This document shows positions 20,376-29,929 of a stretch of 38,186 bases of DNA, piece by piece; position 1 is the first letter of the stretch; the number at the start of each line of letters is the position of its first letter. The DNA is from PVC group bacterium. Its GTDB lineage: Bacteria > Verrucomicrobiota > Kiritimatiellia > SLAD01. The notes beneath the pieces are model-generated. The model did no database searches. It was not told where the DNA came from and saw only the letters and a list, made by a program, of their open reading frames with translations. The DNA is taken from positions 1 to 38,186 of the forward strand of contig PWVE01000092.1 in NCBI GenBank assembly GCA_003562335.1. Direction: 5' to 3'. The position numbers and the translations under genes are program-made.

Positions 20376-21496
20376 CCCACGGCAGGCGCGGCCAGAGTGG
20401 CTAGAAAGTCATACGGATAGATGGAGGCATCGTGGCCGTCGCTCCACTGAACGGCGACGGCGTAATTGCCCATGGGGTGCAGCTCCGTCGGGTAAATATC
20501 GTCGGGCACGGATTCAGGGTCCAGTAGGGGTTGGCCGGTGTTTTCGTCGATGCAGCGCGCACATTGGCAACGGCGGCGGAGGGTGGCGGGATCAATGTCC
20601 TGCTCGCGACCATCCGGCCAAGTCAGTACCACCCCGCGCCCAATGACAAAGCGAGCGATAGGGTTGGCCCCACCGGTCTGTAAACGATTGATCTCTTCGT
20701 CAGCGGCTCTGGCTAATGCCACAAAGGTTTGGGACACGACGTGGTCCGGCTGCTCCAGTAGAACCGGTCGGCCCGCGTCGCCGGATTGCGATAAGGCGGA
20801 CCAAAGTGGTATTTCAAAGGCATTATGGATGCCAAATTGTTCTACGATGCGATTACGGACGCCCGGACCAAATAAATAGTCGCGATGCCCGCATTGTCCA
20901 CATTCGTAGAAGGCCATGTTTTCCACCACGGCAATGGTCGGAACCTTCAGTTTCTGGAACATCTGGATCCCCTTGACCACGTCGACAAAACTTAATTCCT
21001 GAGGGGTGGTGACAATGATAGCAGCCGTCAGCGGAATCAGCTGGGTTAGCGTCAGTTGGATGTCCCCGGTTCCGGGCGGCATGTCGATCACGAGATAATC
21101 CAATTCCCCCCAGTCGGTGCCGGTCAGCAATTGATTGATGACTTGGGTAACCATCGGGCCGCGCATGATTGCCGCCCCGCTGCTGCCGGGGGCGGTGGGC
21201 ACAAATCCGAACGACATCAACTTAACCCCTTCCGCTTCCAGCGGTACAATCAACTCGTTGCGACTGAACAGGTCGGTCGAACGGGGACGGACAATAGTCG
21301 GCAGGCTGGGGCCGTAAACGTCGGCATCGAATAAGCCCACCTTCATGCCCTGTCCGTGTAGTGCGTAGGCCAGATTGACGGCTACGGTGGACTTGCCCAC
21401 GCCGCCTTTACAGCTGGAAACAGCCAGCAGGTGGCGTACGCGCTGTAAGCCGGGCGCTTTATCGATGAGCGGGTTGGGGCGCTTATTGGGGGGCAT
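20372..21496 (-). CDS. Mrp/NBP35-type P-loop ATPase with C-terminal DUF971 domain
   Basis: LLAVSSCKGGVGKSTVAVNLAYALHGQGMKVGLFDADVYGPSLP (deviant Walker A), YLVIDMPPGTGDIQLTLTQL. C-terminal VLTWPDGREQDIDPATLRRRCQCARCIDENTGQ...GNYAVAVQWSDGHDASIYPYDFL. Confidence 0.92.
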   Translation of the reverse strand: MPPNKRPNPLIDKAPGLQRVRHLLAVSSCKGGVGKSTVAVNLAYALHGQGMKVGLFDADVYGPSLPTIVRPRSTDLFSRNELIVPLEAEGVKLMSFGFVPTAPGSSGAAIMRGPMVTQVINQLLTGTDWGELDYLVIDMPPGTGDIQLTLTQLIPLTAAIIVTTPQELSFVDVVKGIQMFQKLKVPTIAVVENMAFYECGQCGHRDYLFGPGVRNRIVEQFGIHNAFEIPLWSALSQSGDAGRPVLLEQPDHVVSQTFVALARAADEEINRLQTGGANPIARFVIGRGVVLTWPDGREQDIDPATLRRRCQCARCIDENTGQPLLDPESVPDDIYPTELHPMGNYAVAVQWSDGHDASIYPYDFLATLAAPAVG

Positions 21497-22811
21497 TCGA
21501 ATCCTCCTGGGGTTTAATGGTGTTGAGCGTGCGCTCGATTCGTTGTGTGACCCGGTCACGGCCCAGCACCGCCAGCATCTTAAAAAGACTGGGACCAAAC
21601 GGTAGTCCCGACACAGCGATTCTGGTTGGATGAATCAAATCCGCTGGTTTCACCCCGCGCGCGTCCGCCAAGTCGCGCAAGGTGGCCTCCGTCGATTCTT
21701 CGGTGAACGGTGTGCACTTCGCAAAGGCCGTGTGCAGCGCGGCCAGCAAGTCCAACGCACCGGGTTTGCGCAGTCGCTTGTTGACCGCTTTTTCGTCACA
21801 GGGGTAATCCTCGGTGAAGAAAAAACCCGCCATCACCGGTATATCGGACCACTTCTTGACGCGATCTTCCATGGCCGCAATGACGGCATCCAAGTAGGCG
21901 GGGTTATTGCCCGCCTGCGGGATGGCTTGGATATATTGTTCGCGGTGCATGGATTGTGGAAGTTGTCGCAGGTGTTCGCCATTGACCCACTCAAATTTGC
22001 GTTGATCAAACTGGGCGGCCGAAGATTGAACGCGTTCGAGGCTAAACGCGGCGATCAATTCATCGGGTGTGAGCACCTCACGATCATCACCGGGTGACCA
22101 ACCTAGCAGCGCCAAGTAATTCAGCAAGGCTGCGGGCAGATAACCGTTGGTGCGAAAGTCGCCCACAAAGGCGTCGCCATCGCGCTTGGAATAGGGTTTG
22201 CCCTGCGCATTTACAATCATCGGCAGGTGCGCAAATACCGGGACAGGGGCGTTCAGTGCCTGATATAACGCGATATGGCGAAAGGTGTTTTCCGTGTGGT
22301 CGTCACCCCGGATTACGTGGGTCACGTTCATGAAGATATCATCGACCACGTTGGCCAGATGGAAAACCGGCGAGCCGTCAGAGCGAACAATCACAAAATC
22401 CTGCATGTCCTGGGCTGCCTTGTGAAGCGCCCCTTTGACCTGATCGGTAAACGTAATGTCTGTCCCCGGCATCCGGAAGACAATTGCTTCGCCTTTGCCG
22501 GTGTCGCCTTTATCCTGCTTGTAGGCCTGCCCCGCTTCAAGTAATTGTGCAGCGGCTTCTAAATGGGCGGTTCGTCGTTGCGATTGGTAAACGGGCGGTT
22601 CATCAGGTGTCAACCCGAGCCACTCAAGGGCGTCCAACACGGTTTGCACCGCTGCCGGGGTGGAGCGTTCGCGGTCCGTATCTTCCATGCGCATCAGGAA
22701 CTGGCCGCGGTTATGTCGCGCGTAGAGCCAATTGTAAAGGGCCACGCGCATGTTGCCGATATGTACGTTCCCCGTGGGGCTCGGTGCAAAGCGAGTGCGA
22801 ATAGTAGTCAT
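21483..22811 (-). CDS. gltX: Glutamyl-tRNA synthetase
   Basis: TRFAPSPTGNVHIGNMRVALYNWLYAR, IRGDDHTENTFRHIALYQAL, PYSKRDGDAFVGDFR (KMSKS-like). Confidence 0.95.
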   Translation of the reverse strand: MTTIRTRFAPSPTGNVHIGNMRVALYNWLYARHNRGQFLMRMEDTDRERSTPAAVQTVLDALEWLGLTPDEPPVYQSQRRTAHLEAAAQLLEAGQAYKQDKGDTGKGEAIVFRMPGTDITFTDQVKGALHKAAQDMQDFVIVRSDGSPVFHLANVVDDIFMNVTHVIRGDDHTENTFRHIALYQALNAPVPVFAHLPMIVNAQGKPYSKRDGDAFVGDFRTNGYLPAALLNYLALLGWSPGDDREVLTPDELIAAFSLERVQSSAAQFDQRKFEWVNGEHLRQLPQSMHREQYIQAIPQAGNNPAYLDAVIAAMEDRVKKWSDIPVMAGFFFTEDYPCDEKAVNKRLRKPGALDLLAALHTAFAKCTPFTEESTEATLRDLADARGVKPADLIHPTRIAVSGLPFGPSLFKMLAVLGRDRVTQRIERTLNTIKPQEDSNAPQ

Positions 22812-22839
22812 ATAATTCCGTTCTCCGGTTGCGCCACAG

Positions 22840-23421
22840 TCAGGACGCCCTCAATTGCTGAATTTCCCGCCTGATAACGGGTGCGTGTGTATTGATTGTT
22901 TCCTGCCAGTTGTGTTCTAACTGCTCTAATTGGGCGGCTCGACGATTCTGGGCGGCGGCTGGATGGCCAAGCGTGCGGATCGGTTGTTCGGCGGTGGAGG
23001 TATACGATTGATCCTGCTGCTGCCGCAACGAGTTGAGCAGCTGCAAACGCCCGACAACCCGTCGGGCAAGTTCAGCCTGGGCGGGTGTGAGCCAACCGCG
23101 TTGCTGGTCCTGCGCGATGGTGCGTCGCATGGCCGCCAGTTCGGACTGATAATTTACAGGGCCGTCTGCTAGCGACCCCGCAAGCTGGTCAACCATGCGC
23201 TGTAGCGAACGGGAAATCTCCTCCGCACGGATTTCCTCCTCGCGCTCTTCGCCCGCAGCAGTCCGCCGGGGCCCCGCATCAGCATCCCCCCGATCAGCAT
23301 TGCGAGAGACTAACCCCCTGAAATCCTGGCGTCCGAGGATACTGGTCTGGCCCTGTTCCCAATAGTCCCAGGCCAACCACGCCACCAACACTACCACTAA
23401 AATAATGACAATCTTTTTCAT
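22840..23421 (-). CDS. Hypothetical single-pass membrane protein with charged helical domain
   Basis: MKKIVIILVVVLVAWLAWDYWEQG anchor, then Gln/Arg/Glu-rich region. Confidence 0.6.
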   Translation of the reverse strand: MKKIVIILVVVLVAWLAWDYWEQGQTSILGRQDFRGLVSRNADRGDADAGPRRTAAGEEREEEIRAEEISRSLQRMVDQLAGSLADGPVNYQSELAAMRRTIAQDQQRGWLTPAQAELARRVVGRLQLLNSLRQQQDQSYTSTAEQPIRTLGHPAAAQNRRAAQLEQLEHNWQETINTHAPVIRREIQQLRAS

Positions 23422-23581
23422 CCGAACTCAATCCATGCACTTCATGGCCACAGTATAGCCCGCCTGTAGTGAAACACAAAGGGATTACGGTCCGGGTTCA
23501 TACGCACACGGCAAATAGCCGGACGCAGAAGGAGCGCAAGCGTCCAAAGGATTCCTGAGGTCGCGTTCCAAACCTTATGTT

Positions 23582-24871
23582 TTATCGACCCGTGCGCCGG
23601 GCTGCATGCCATTCAAAATATCCGGCTGGAACGATGATGACCGGTTCCTGCAACGGGTTGGGCGGCTCGCTCTCCGTCAGCGCGCCGTTGAGGTACCTGT
23701 ACAGGTCGTTGCTGCCCTCTTCCCGGTAGTAAAAGCCCTCGATAAAGCCATACCGCAAGGCCAGGTAGGCTTCCGTGATTTTTTCATAGAGGTAGGGATC
23801 CTCGCCAATCGTATCCTGCGCCGCCTCAGGAATGGCTGGTCGCAGGGGAACGGTCGCCTCCCAACCGGTTTCTTCGGCATGATCATTATAGCTGGGTATG
23901 ATGATCACCTCGGGGTTTTGTTTGATGGCCTCCAGCCACTGGTTGATGTAGTGCCCCCCGATCATTCTCGGCACCGGGTCAATGGGGGCACCCTGATGCG
24001 CCTTGTTGTAGCCCGGCTGGGCACCCATCACTTCGGAACCCGGATTCTGAAGATCAAAGACCCACGCCCAGTTTCCTGTTGTTCTAAAGATATCGGTGTC
24101 TCGCGCTCGATGCTGCCAGGTCGCCAGTCCGGTGCCGTAACGCAAGGTGAACCTCCGGTCCCGCATGCGTTGGCCTGATTGCCCGGCCAGGTACATGATG
24201 ACCAGCGGCTTGCCCCGCCAATTGAAGAAGGCATCCGGATGTTTTTTTACAAATTTCTCGTAATAGGCATTCAGCTCCCGTCGTTGTTCGCGATAATCGC
24301 CCTCCCGGAGCGGACGGCCGGTGGCAATGGTAACCTGGGGGGCATCCTCGCCCAATCGATCCGCCACCCGGTAAACCGCCTCCATGTTTCGCGCAATTAA
24401 ACCGTAGTCGTTCCAGTGCCCGTTGGTGTCATCCAGCGCGATGAAATCGATCCCGATGGCCTTCAATCGCAGCAGGACGTGTGTCAGGTAGTGTTCGTCG
24501 CCACTGCTGTAGTAGCCATAGTCCACCGGCTTGACGCGGGTCCAGTCCTCTTTAGTCCAGTGATCAAATGTTTTCGCGCCTTCTTCGGTCCACCAGACGG
24601 TAAACCAGGTTCCGACCTTGGATGAGTAGTAGGGTTCCCCTTCCTTGGCAGGCCATTCGCCAAATTTGTTGATTACTTTAATTTCCCTGAACGGATTGTC
24701 CGGCGTGAGGTGCCTGTCCACATCAACCCCCACTGCGCTGTGGACCAGTATCAAGGAAACAAGCACGCAAAGTGCTGCCCCACCTGCTGGCCCCCGTCGG
24801 CCGGTGCCCTTCGTTCGACCATCCGGATTGCTATGTGCGATCTTCATGTTTCTTTCTTTTGTTTCGATCAT
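23582..24871 (-). CDS. Secreted GH71/GH99-like hydrolase-fold protein
   Basis: Signal-like GGAALCVLVSLILVHSAVGVD; WFTVWWTEEG, YGYYSSGDEHYLTHVLLRLKAIGIDFIALDD, VIIIPSYNDHAEETGWE. Confidence 0.6.
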   Translation of the reverse strand: MIETKERNMKIAHSNPDGRTKGTGRRGPAGGAALCVLVSLILVHSAVGVDVDRHLTPDNPFREIKVINKFGEWPAKEGEPYYSSKVGTWFTVWWTEEGAKTFDHWTKEDWTRVKPVDYGYYSSGDEHYLTHVLLRLKAIGIDFIALDDTNGHWNDYGLIARNMEAVYRVADRLGEDAPQVTIATGRPLREGDYREQRRELNAYYEKFVKKHPDAFFNWRGKPLVIMYLAGQSGQRMRDRRFTLRYGTGLATWQHRARDTDIFRTTGNWAWVFDLQNPGSEVMGAQPGYNKAHQGAPIDPVPRMIGGHYINQWLEAIKQNPEVIIIPSYNDHAEETGWEATVPLRPAIPEAAQDTIGEDPYLYEKITEAYLALRYGFIEGFYYREEGSNDLYRYLNGALTESEPPNPLQEPVIIVPAGYFEWHAARRTGR

Positions 24872-25185
24872 GGGGTCCTTTCTTGTTTAAATGGGTTTCA
24901 TTTAAGGCTTTTTAGTGTAGTGGGTGAAACCGGCTTCCGGCAAGGCTTGTTAAGCCCTTCCGAGCCGATTGCGCTGCTGGGAAGATGCGTGAATAGAGGC
25001 TGAAAAGAGCGGAATGAATTTCAATCCCCCAGATTGGCATCGAAAACACCAATGTTTTTGAATGGAGAAAGTGAAGCTGCGGTTTTTTCGACCACCAAGC
25101 TTTTGGTGCGGGGATTTTTTGCGATGAGAGCGCTGGCGAATACCCGACCACACTGGTCACCGTGATAACCCGCACGCTCGCCTGC

Positions 25186-25352
25186 TGTCATTTTGAGCGG
25201 AGCGGCCTGTCGCGCCGTAGGCCGTCTTCGGCGAAGGCGGAAGCGTAGTCGAAAAATCTCGTTTCCCGCCAGGCCGCGTCGCCTTTGAATCCGTTCCCAA
25301 CGCGAAGGTAGCTGGCGCGATTCTGAGATGTCTCGAAAAGCTCGACATGACA
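25186..25352. repeat. Intergenic element with imperfect terminal inverted repeats
   Basis: TGTCATTTTGAGC (25186-25198) against the reverse complement of GCTCGACATGACA (25340-25352): 11/13 identity. Confidence 0.6.
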
Positions 25353-25539
25353 AAGTCCTTTCAGATTCAAGCACAGCCTCCACACACGCTCCCTACAGCA
25401 CGTACTCCATCAATTTCTTACAGCGCAATCGCCCAGGTAGCGTTCCGCTTGCAGTGCGGCGATGGACTTGCTAGGCTGCGCCCATCCTAATGCAAGGGAC
25501 AGGAACTTTATTAGAATGGGATGGTTTAAGGAGGGCAGT

Positions 25540-27180
25540 ATGACCCGAATCAAACGGGCGTTGATTAGTGTTTCGGATAAGACCGGTGTCGTTGAATTCG
25601 CGCAAGCCTTGGCGGAACGCGGGGTGGAGCTTTTATCGACCGGGGGTACGGCCCATGCCTTGCGCGAAGCGGGCCTCAAGGTGCTGGACGTTTCCGATTT
25701 TACCGGTTTCCCTGAAATGCTGGATGGGCGCGTTAAAACCCTACACCCCAAAGTCCACGGCGGGTTGCTCTACTTGCGCGACCAAGCCGAACACGAAGCG
25801 ACCATCGCTGAACATGGCATCCAGCCGATCGACCTGATTTGTGTGAATCTGTACCCGTTCGAGGATACCGTGGCGCGGCCCGGGGTTACGTTCGAAGATG
25901 CGGTGGAGCAAATTGATATCGGCGGGCCGGCTATGGTGCGGTCCGGTGCCAAAAACATGCGTTCCGTTACGGTGGTCACCGATCCGGCCGATTATGACCG
26001 GGTCGTGTCGGCCATGGACGCCCATGAAGGAAACACGACCCTCGAACTACGTGTGGAACTGGCACAGAAAGTATTTGCCCGCGTGGCGGCGTACAATGCG
26101 GCCATCGCATCCTATTTGGCGCGCGAAGCCGTAGTTTCCTCTGAGGATTGTGCGCGGCCCTTTGTGCTGGCGTATGGCACCGGCACCCATCTGCGCTATG
26201 GGGAAAACCCGCACCAGGAAGCTTGTTTGTTTGTGGACGCCGATACCCGCGAGGCCACGATTGCCGGCGCGGAGCAACTACACGGCAAGGCCCTCTCGTT
26301 CAACAATTACCTGGACGGCGATGCGGCGCTGGAGGCGGTAAAGGAATTGGCCGGCGAACCGGGGGTGGCCATCATCAAACACAGCAACCCGTGTGGCTAC
26401 GCCACGGGTAAGACCCTGGCGGCTGCCTTCGAGGCGGCGTGGGCCGGGGATACCGTGTCGGCGTTCGGCAGTGTGATCGCCGTCACACAACCGGTGGATC
26501 TGGCCACCGCAGAGTGCCTGAAAGGGCGGTTTGTGGAAGTGCTGATCGCGCCCGATTATGCGCCCGATGCGCTCGAATACCTGCGCCAGAAGAGCAAAGA
26601 CCTGCGGTTGTTGAAGTTGTCGAACACCTTGCAGAAACCCGCGCACGGGGCGACGATCCGTCAAATTGGCGGTGGCTTGCTGGTCCAGGACCGTGATGTG
26701 GGGTTGGTGGCGAACTGGGTTACACCTACCGAACATCCGTTCCCGGACGAAATGCAGTCGTTGGCGTATTTCGGTATCAAGGCCTGCAAACACATCAAAT
26801 CAAATGCCATCGCATTGGTGCGGGCCTACGCGCCTGAAGCCTACGCCTTGCTCGGTATGGGAGCCGGCCAGCCCAACCGGGTCGATGCCTTGCGTAAGCT
26901 GGCGTTTGCGCGGGCCGAGGAAAATGTGAATGCCCTGTTCGCCGAATCCAAGGTTTACGGTCAATCCCCGAAGGAGTTCCGGGCGAAAGTCATGCATGAA
27001 TGCGTGCTGATTTCGGATGCGTTCTTCCCGTTTGCCGACAGCATTGAACACGCGGCAGAGGGCGGTATCCGGTATATTGTGCAGCCCGGCGGCTCAAAAC
27101 GGGACGAGGAAGTGGTGGCCGCCTGCGATAAGTACGGCATTGCCATGGCCTTCACGGGCATGCGTCATTTCCGGCATTAA
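25540..27180 (+). CDS. purH: Bifunctional AICAR transformylase / IMP cyclohydrolase
   Basis: RIKRALISVSDKTGVVEFAQALAERGVELLSTGGTAHAL, VNLYPFEDTVA, IDIGGPAMVRSGAKN, RYGENPHQEA, KHSNPCGYA. AAGGAGGG before the ATG. Confidence 0.97.
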   Translation: MTRIKRALISVSDKTGVVEFAQALAERGVELLSTGGTAHALREAGLKVLDVSDFTGFPEMLDGRVKTLHPKVHGGLLYLRDQAEHEATIAEHGIQPIDLICVNLYPFEDTVARPGVTFEDAVEQIDIGGPAMVRSGAKNMRSVTVVTDPADYDRVVSAMDAHEGNTTLELRVELAQKVFARVAAYNAAIASYLAREAVVSSEDCARPFVLAYGTGTHLRYGENPHQEACLFVDADTREATIAGAEQLHGKALSFNNYLDGDAALEAVKELAGEPGVAIIKHSNPCGYATGKTLAAAFEAAWAGDTVSAFGSVIAVTQPVDLATAECLKGRFVEVLIAPDYAPDALEYLRQKSKDLRLLKLSNTLQKPAHGATIRQIGGGLLVQDRDVGLVANWVTPTEHPFPDEMQSLAYFGIKACKHIKSNAIALVRAYAPEAYALLGMGAGQPNRVDALRKLAFARAEENVNALFAESKVYGQSPKEFRAKVMHECVLISDAFFPFADSIEHAAEGGIRYIVQPGGSKRDEEVVAACDKYGIAMAFTGMRHFRH

Positions 27181-27199
27181 GCACCGAGACAACACGTCA

Positions 27200-27922
27200 T
27201 CAGTCAGCGGGTGCCCGATCCAGATTGGTCCACGTGTGCGCACGCTCCTCGCGACCTGCGTGAAGGCTGTAATCGACGGTCAGTTGCTCCAAGCGTACCG
27301 TTTGCCCAAGCAACCGGGCGGCCTCGGTTTCATAGTGCACACCTTCGAGGCGTGTGGTTACCTGTCCCTCTGCGTTCCGCCAACGGATATTGGCATCGAG
27401 GACACGCACGTGCCTGGATTCAAGTGGAGGGGCCACACTGTTTCCTTTGTCGAAAAGTCCAATCCGCGCGCCGATGTATTTTGCGAAGTCTGCAATTACC
27501 GTTGGTTGCGACGGTCCGTTGGCGTCGTGTACCAAGTCGGCGTCGACTCCTCGAACGGTGAGCGCTGTAAACCGATAAGGCCCGGTAGACCACCTCCCGG
27601 TAAGAACCCCGCTGACGTTTAAGTCCTGAATCTCAAACCCCGGCAGGCCAGATTCTGCCGCTTCGCTTCGTATTCCTTCCAAAACCAAACGCAACATGAG
27701 ATCGCACCAGGCACGGTCAATTTCGAGTTCCGGTGTGCCCCACGCCGCACGCAAATGTTGTTCCACCACGTGACGGAACCCGTCCGTACGGGAGAGGAGC
27801 AATACCCCGGCATAAAGCAGCAACAGCACCACCACCACCGTGCCCACCACCCGCTTCCAGCCGCCATCGCCGGGAACGACGTTGGCATGGGCGGTAAAAC
27901 GTTGGCGGCGGGTAGGGGACAT
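27200..27922 (-). CDS. Hypothetical membrane-anchored protein
   Basis: N-terminal TM VVGTVVVVLLLLYAGVLLLS; downstream beta-rich pattern, weakly AsmA-like. Confidence 0.5.
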   Translation of the reverse strand: MSPTRRQRFTAHANVVPGDGGWKRVVGTVVVVLLLLYAGVLLLSRTDGFRHVVEQHLRAAWGTPELEIDRAWCDLMLRLVLEGIRSEAAESGLPGFEIQDLNVSGVLTGRWSTGPYRFTALTVRGVDADLVHDANGPSQPTVIADFAKYIGARIGLFDKGNSVAPPLESRHVRVLDANIRWRNAEGQVTTRLEGVHYETEAARLLGQTVRLEQLTVDYSLHAGREERAHTWTNLDRAPAD

Positions 27923-27929
27923 AGGCGGC

Positions 27930-28766
27930 CTAAGTTGCTTGAGCCAATTCCTGTGCGCGTTGATGAGCGGCTTGCACGGCCTGTACCCAGTGTTGCTGCA
28001 CGTGGGCGTTATCCAGCACCGCTATCGCGGCGGCGGTTGTGCCGCCTTTGGACGTGACGCGTGCTCGCAGGTCGGCGGCGGACTGGTCAGGACTGGCCTG
28101 CCACAAGGCGGCCGCTCCGTCGACCGTCCCGATTATCAGGTCGCGCGCCATCCGGGGCTCAAGCCCAAGGGATTCCGCAGCCGCTTGCATGGCCTCCATC
28201 AGGTAAAACACGTACGCGGGCCCGCTACCACTAACAGCGGTTACCGCATCCATCTGCGCTTCGGTCACGTGTACGACCTGGCCAGACGCACCCAGCCAAG
28301 CGGCTACGCGCTCCGTATCATCCGCCGTGGCCCGTGTGCCAGGTGCAATGGCGTGCACGCCCCGCCCGACCAGCGCCGGCGTATTGGGCATGACCCGCAC
28401 CACGCGCACCGTTGCGGGCAGTTCCGCCTCGATACGAGCCGTCGTCACCCCTGCCGCAATGCTGACCACCAGTTGGCCCTCTGTCCAATGACCAGCCAGG
28501 TCCCGCAAAACCGTCGCTAATTGTTGAGGCTTGACCGCCAACACCACCGCTGTCGCTTCAGCCACCGCCTGCGCATTGTCGGGCGATGTGCTAATCCCGT
28601 AGGTTTCCTCAAAAAAGGCCCGACGGTCTGGATTGATGTCGGTAACCCGCAATTGCCTTGCAGCAATCCGGCCTTGCGCCAGTAGCCCGCGGATCAAAGC
28701 TTCTGCCATATTGCCGCCCCCGATAAAGGTGAGCGTGTCGGCCGTAGAGTCGGTATGTATGTTCAT
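27930..28766 (-). CDS. proC: Pyrroline-5-carboxylate reductase
   Basis: LTFIGGGNMAEALIRGLLAQG, VRVMPNTPALVGRGVHAI, AVSGSGPAYVFYLMEAM. Confidence 0.95.
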   Translation of the reverse strand: MNIHTDSTADTLTFIGGGNMAEALIRGLLAQGRIAARQLRVTDINPDRRAFFEETYGISTSPDNAQAVAEATAVVLAVKPQQLATVLRDLAGHWTEGQLVVSIAAGVTTARIEAELPATVRVVRVMPNTPALVGRGVHAIAPGTRATADDTERVAAWLGASGQVVHVTEAQMDAVTAVSGSGPAYVFYLMEAMQAAAESLGLEPRMARDLIIGTVDGAAALWQASPDQSAADLRARVTSKGGTTAAAIAVLDNAHVQQHWVQAVQAAHQRAQELAQAT

Positions 28767-29482
28767 CGCTTGCGTGCTCCAAATAAGTCGGTCCCTACGC
28801 GTACCCAAGTGGCCCCTTCTTCGATGGCGACTTCCAGATCATGCGACATGCCCATCGAGAGCTCGTCCAAGGGAAAACCCGTGGTCTTGCGCCATTCGTC
28901 CCGGCATTCACGGAGCCGGGCGAAATGGGGCCGGGCCTTGGCGGGATCTTCGGTGAACGGCGGGATAGTCATCAGCCCAACCACGTCCAGCGCCAGGCAG
29001 CGGGTGGCGGCCTCCAGCAAGGCCGGCACCTCGGTTGGCGCGAGGCCAAATTTGTTAGGATCCTCCGCCACATTGACTTCCAGCAGCACCTGTAAATTAC
29101 GTCCCGCCGCTTCGGCACCGCGGTTCAGGGCGTCCAGTAATTTCAGGGAATCGACCGCGTGGATGGTTTCAAAGAGTTGCACGGCGAATTTGACCTTGTT
29201 GGTTTGCAAATGACCAATCAGGTGCCAGTGCAGATGACTTGGTGCCAAGGGAATCTTGGCCCGGGCCTCCTGCACCTTGCTTTCGCCAAACACCTGAATG
29301 CCGGCGGAGGCCGCCTCCGCAATGCGCTCCGGTCCATGTCCCTTGGATACCGCCAGTAGCTTCACGTCATCCACGGCCCGGCCCGCTCGGGCGCTGGCCG
29401 CCGCGATACGTGCCTGGATCCGTTCCAAACGTTCCGCAATCGTCATGTCATCGGGGGATAAACTTGTCTCATCCGTCATCAT
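28763..29482 (-). CDS. YggS/PROSC-family PLP homeostasis protein
   Basis: VKLLAVSKGHGPERIAEA, FGESKVQEARAKI, HLHWHLIGHLQTNKVK, LSMGMSHDLEVAIEEGATWVRVGTDLFG. Overlaps proC by 4 nt. Confidence 0.95.
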   Translation of the reverse strand: MMTDETSLSPDDMTIAERLERIQARIAAASARAGRAVDDVKLLAVSKGHGPERIAEAASAGIQVFGESKVQEARAKIPLAPSHLHWHLIGHLQTNKVKFAVQLFETIHAVDSLKLLDALNRGAEAAGRNLQVLLEVNVAEDPNKFGLAPTEVPALLEAATRCLALDVVGLMTIPPFTEDPAKARPHFARLRECRDEWRKTTGFPLDELSMGMSHDLEVAIEEGATWVRVGTDLFGARKR

Positions 29483-29537
29483 GGTTTTAGTATAGGGGGC
29501 CAATCACCAAACACAAAAGCAAATTCATGGAGGCCTG

Positions 29538-29828
29538 ATGCAGACACACACACATTTGGACATTAACGGCGAGGCGGCCGACGGCTACGTTATTCCGGTG
29601 GGCGCCTGCACCTTGGTCTTTATCAAAAAAGGCGAGGCGCTGCTGGCCTGTGGCGCAATTGATATTGCGGCCCTCGATAAATTCAAGGTGCCCGCCGCCA
29701 AAGTGACCGGCGTGGCGACACTGGACGAGCTGTTGGACGGTACGGTCCGGGCCGTCAACGCCACCGCTACCCAACAAGGTGCGGTGGCCGGTCAAACGGG
29801 TAGGGCTACGCTTGAAATAATCAGCTAG
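29538..29828 (+). CDS. DUF1805-like small protein
   Basis: GYVIPVGACTLVFIKKGEALLACGAIDIAALDKFKVPAAKVTGVATLDELLDGTV. Confidence 0.65.
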   Translation: MQTHTHLDINGEAADGYVIPVGACTLVFIKKGEALLACGAIDIAALDKFKVPAAKVTGVATLDELLDGTVRAVNATATQQGAVAGQTGRATLEIIS

Positions 29829-29850
29829 TGGGGGTTTTTGCGAACCCTGT

Positions 29851-29901
29851 CGTGGCATGGACGTCCCGCCCATGATTCACGGGCAAGATGCCCGTGCCAC
29901 G
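29851..29901. repeat. Composite palindromic intergenic element
   Basis: Outer CGTGGCA/TGCCACG, inner CATGG/CCATG, and CACGGGCA-AGA-TGCCCGTG. Confidence 0.7.
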
Positions 29902-29929
29902 CGGTGTGGCTGCTGGTCTTGCAAGGGCC

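Noticed and set aside
23606-24178. 190-aa plus ORF opposite the GH-like gene
   Set aside because: Antisense shadow with no domain signature.
25741-27051. Minus ORFs opposite purH
   Set aside because: Antisense shadows of a strongly conserved housekeeping gene.
27017-28520. Plus ORFs (27017-27622, 27840-28520) opposite the 27200 gene and proC
   Set aside because: Overlap the end of purH and run antisense to proC; no domain support.
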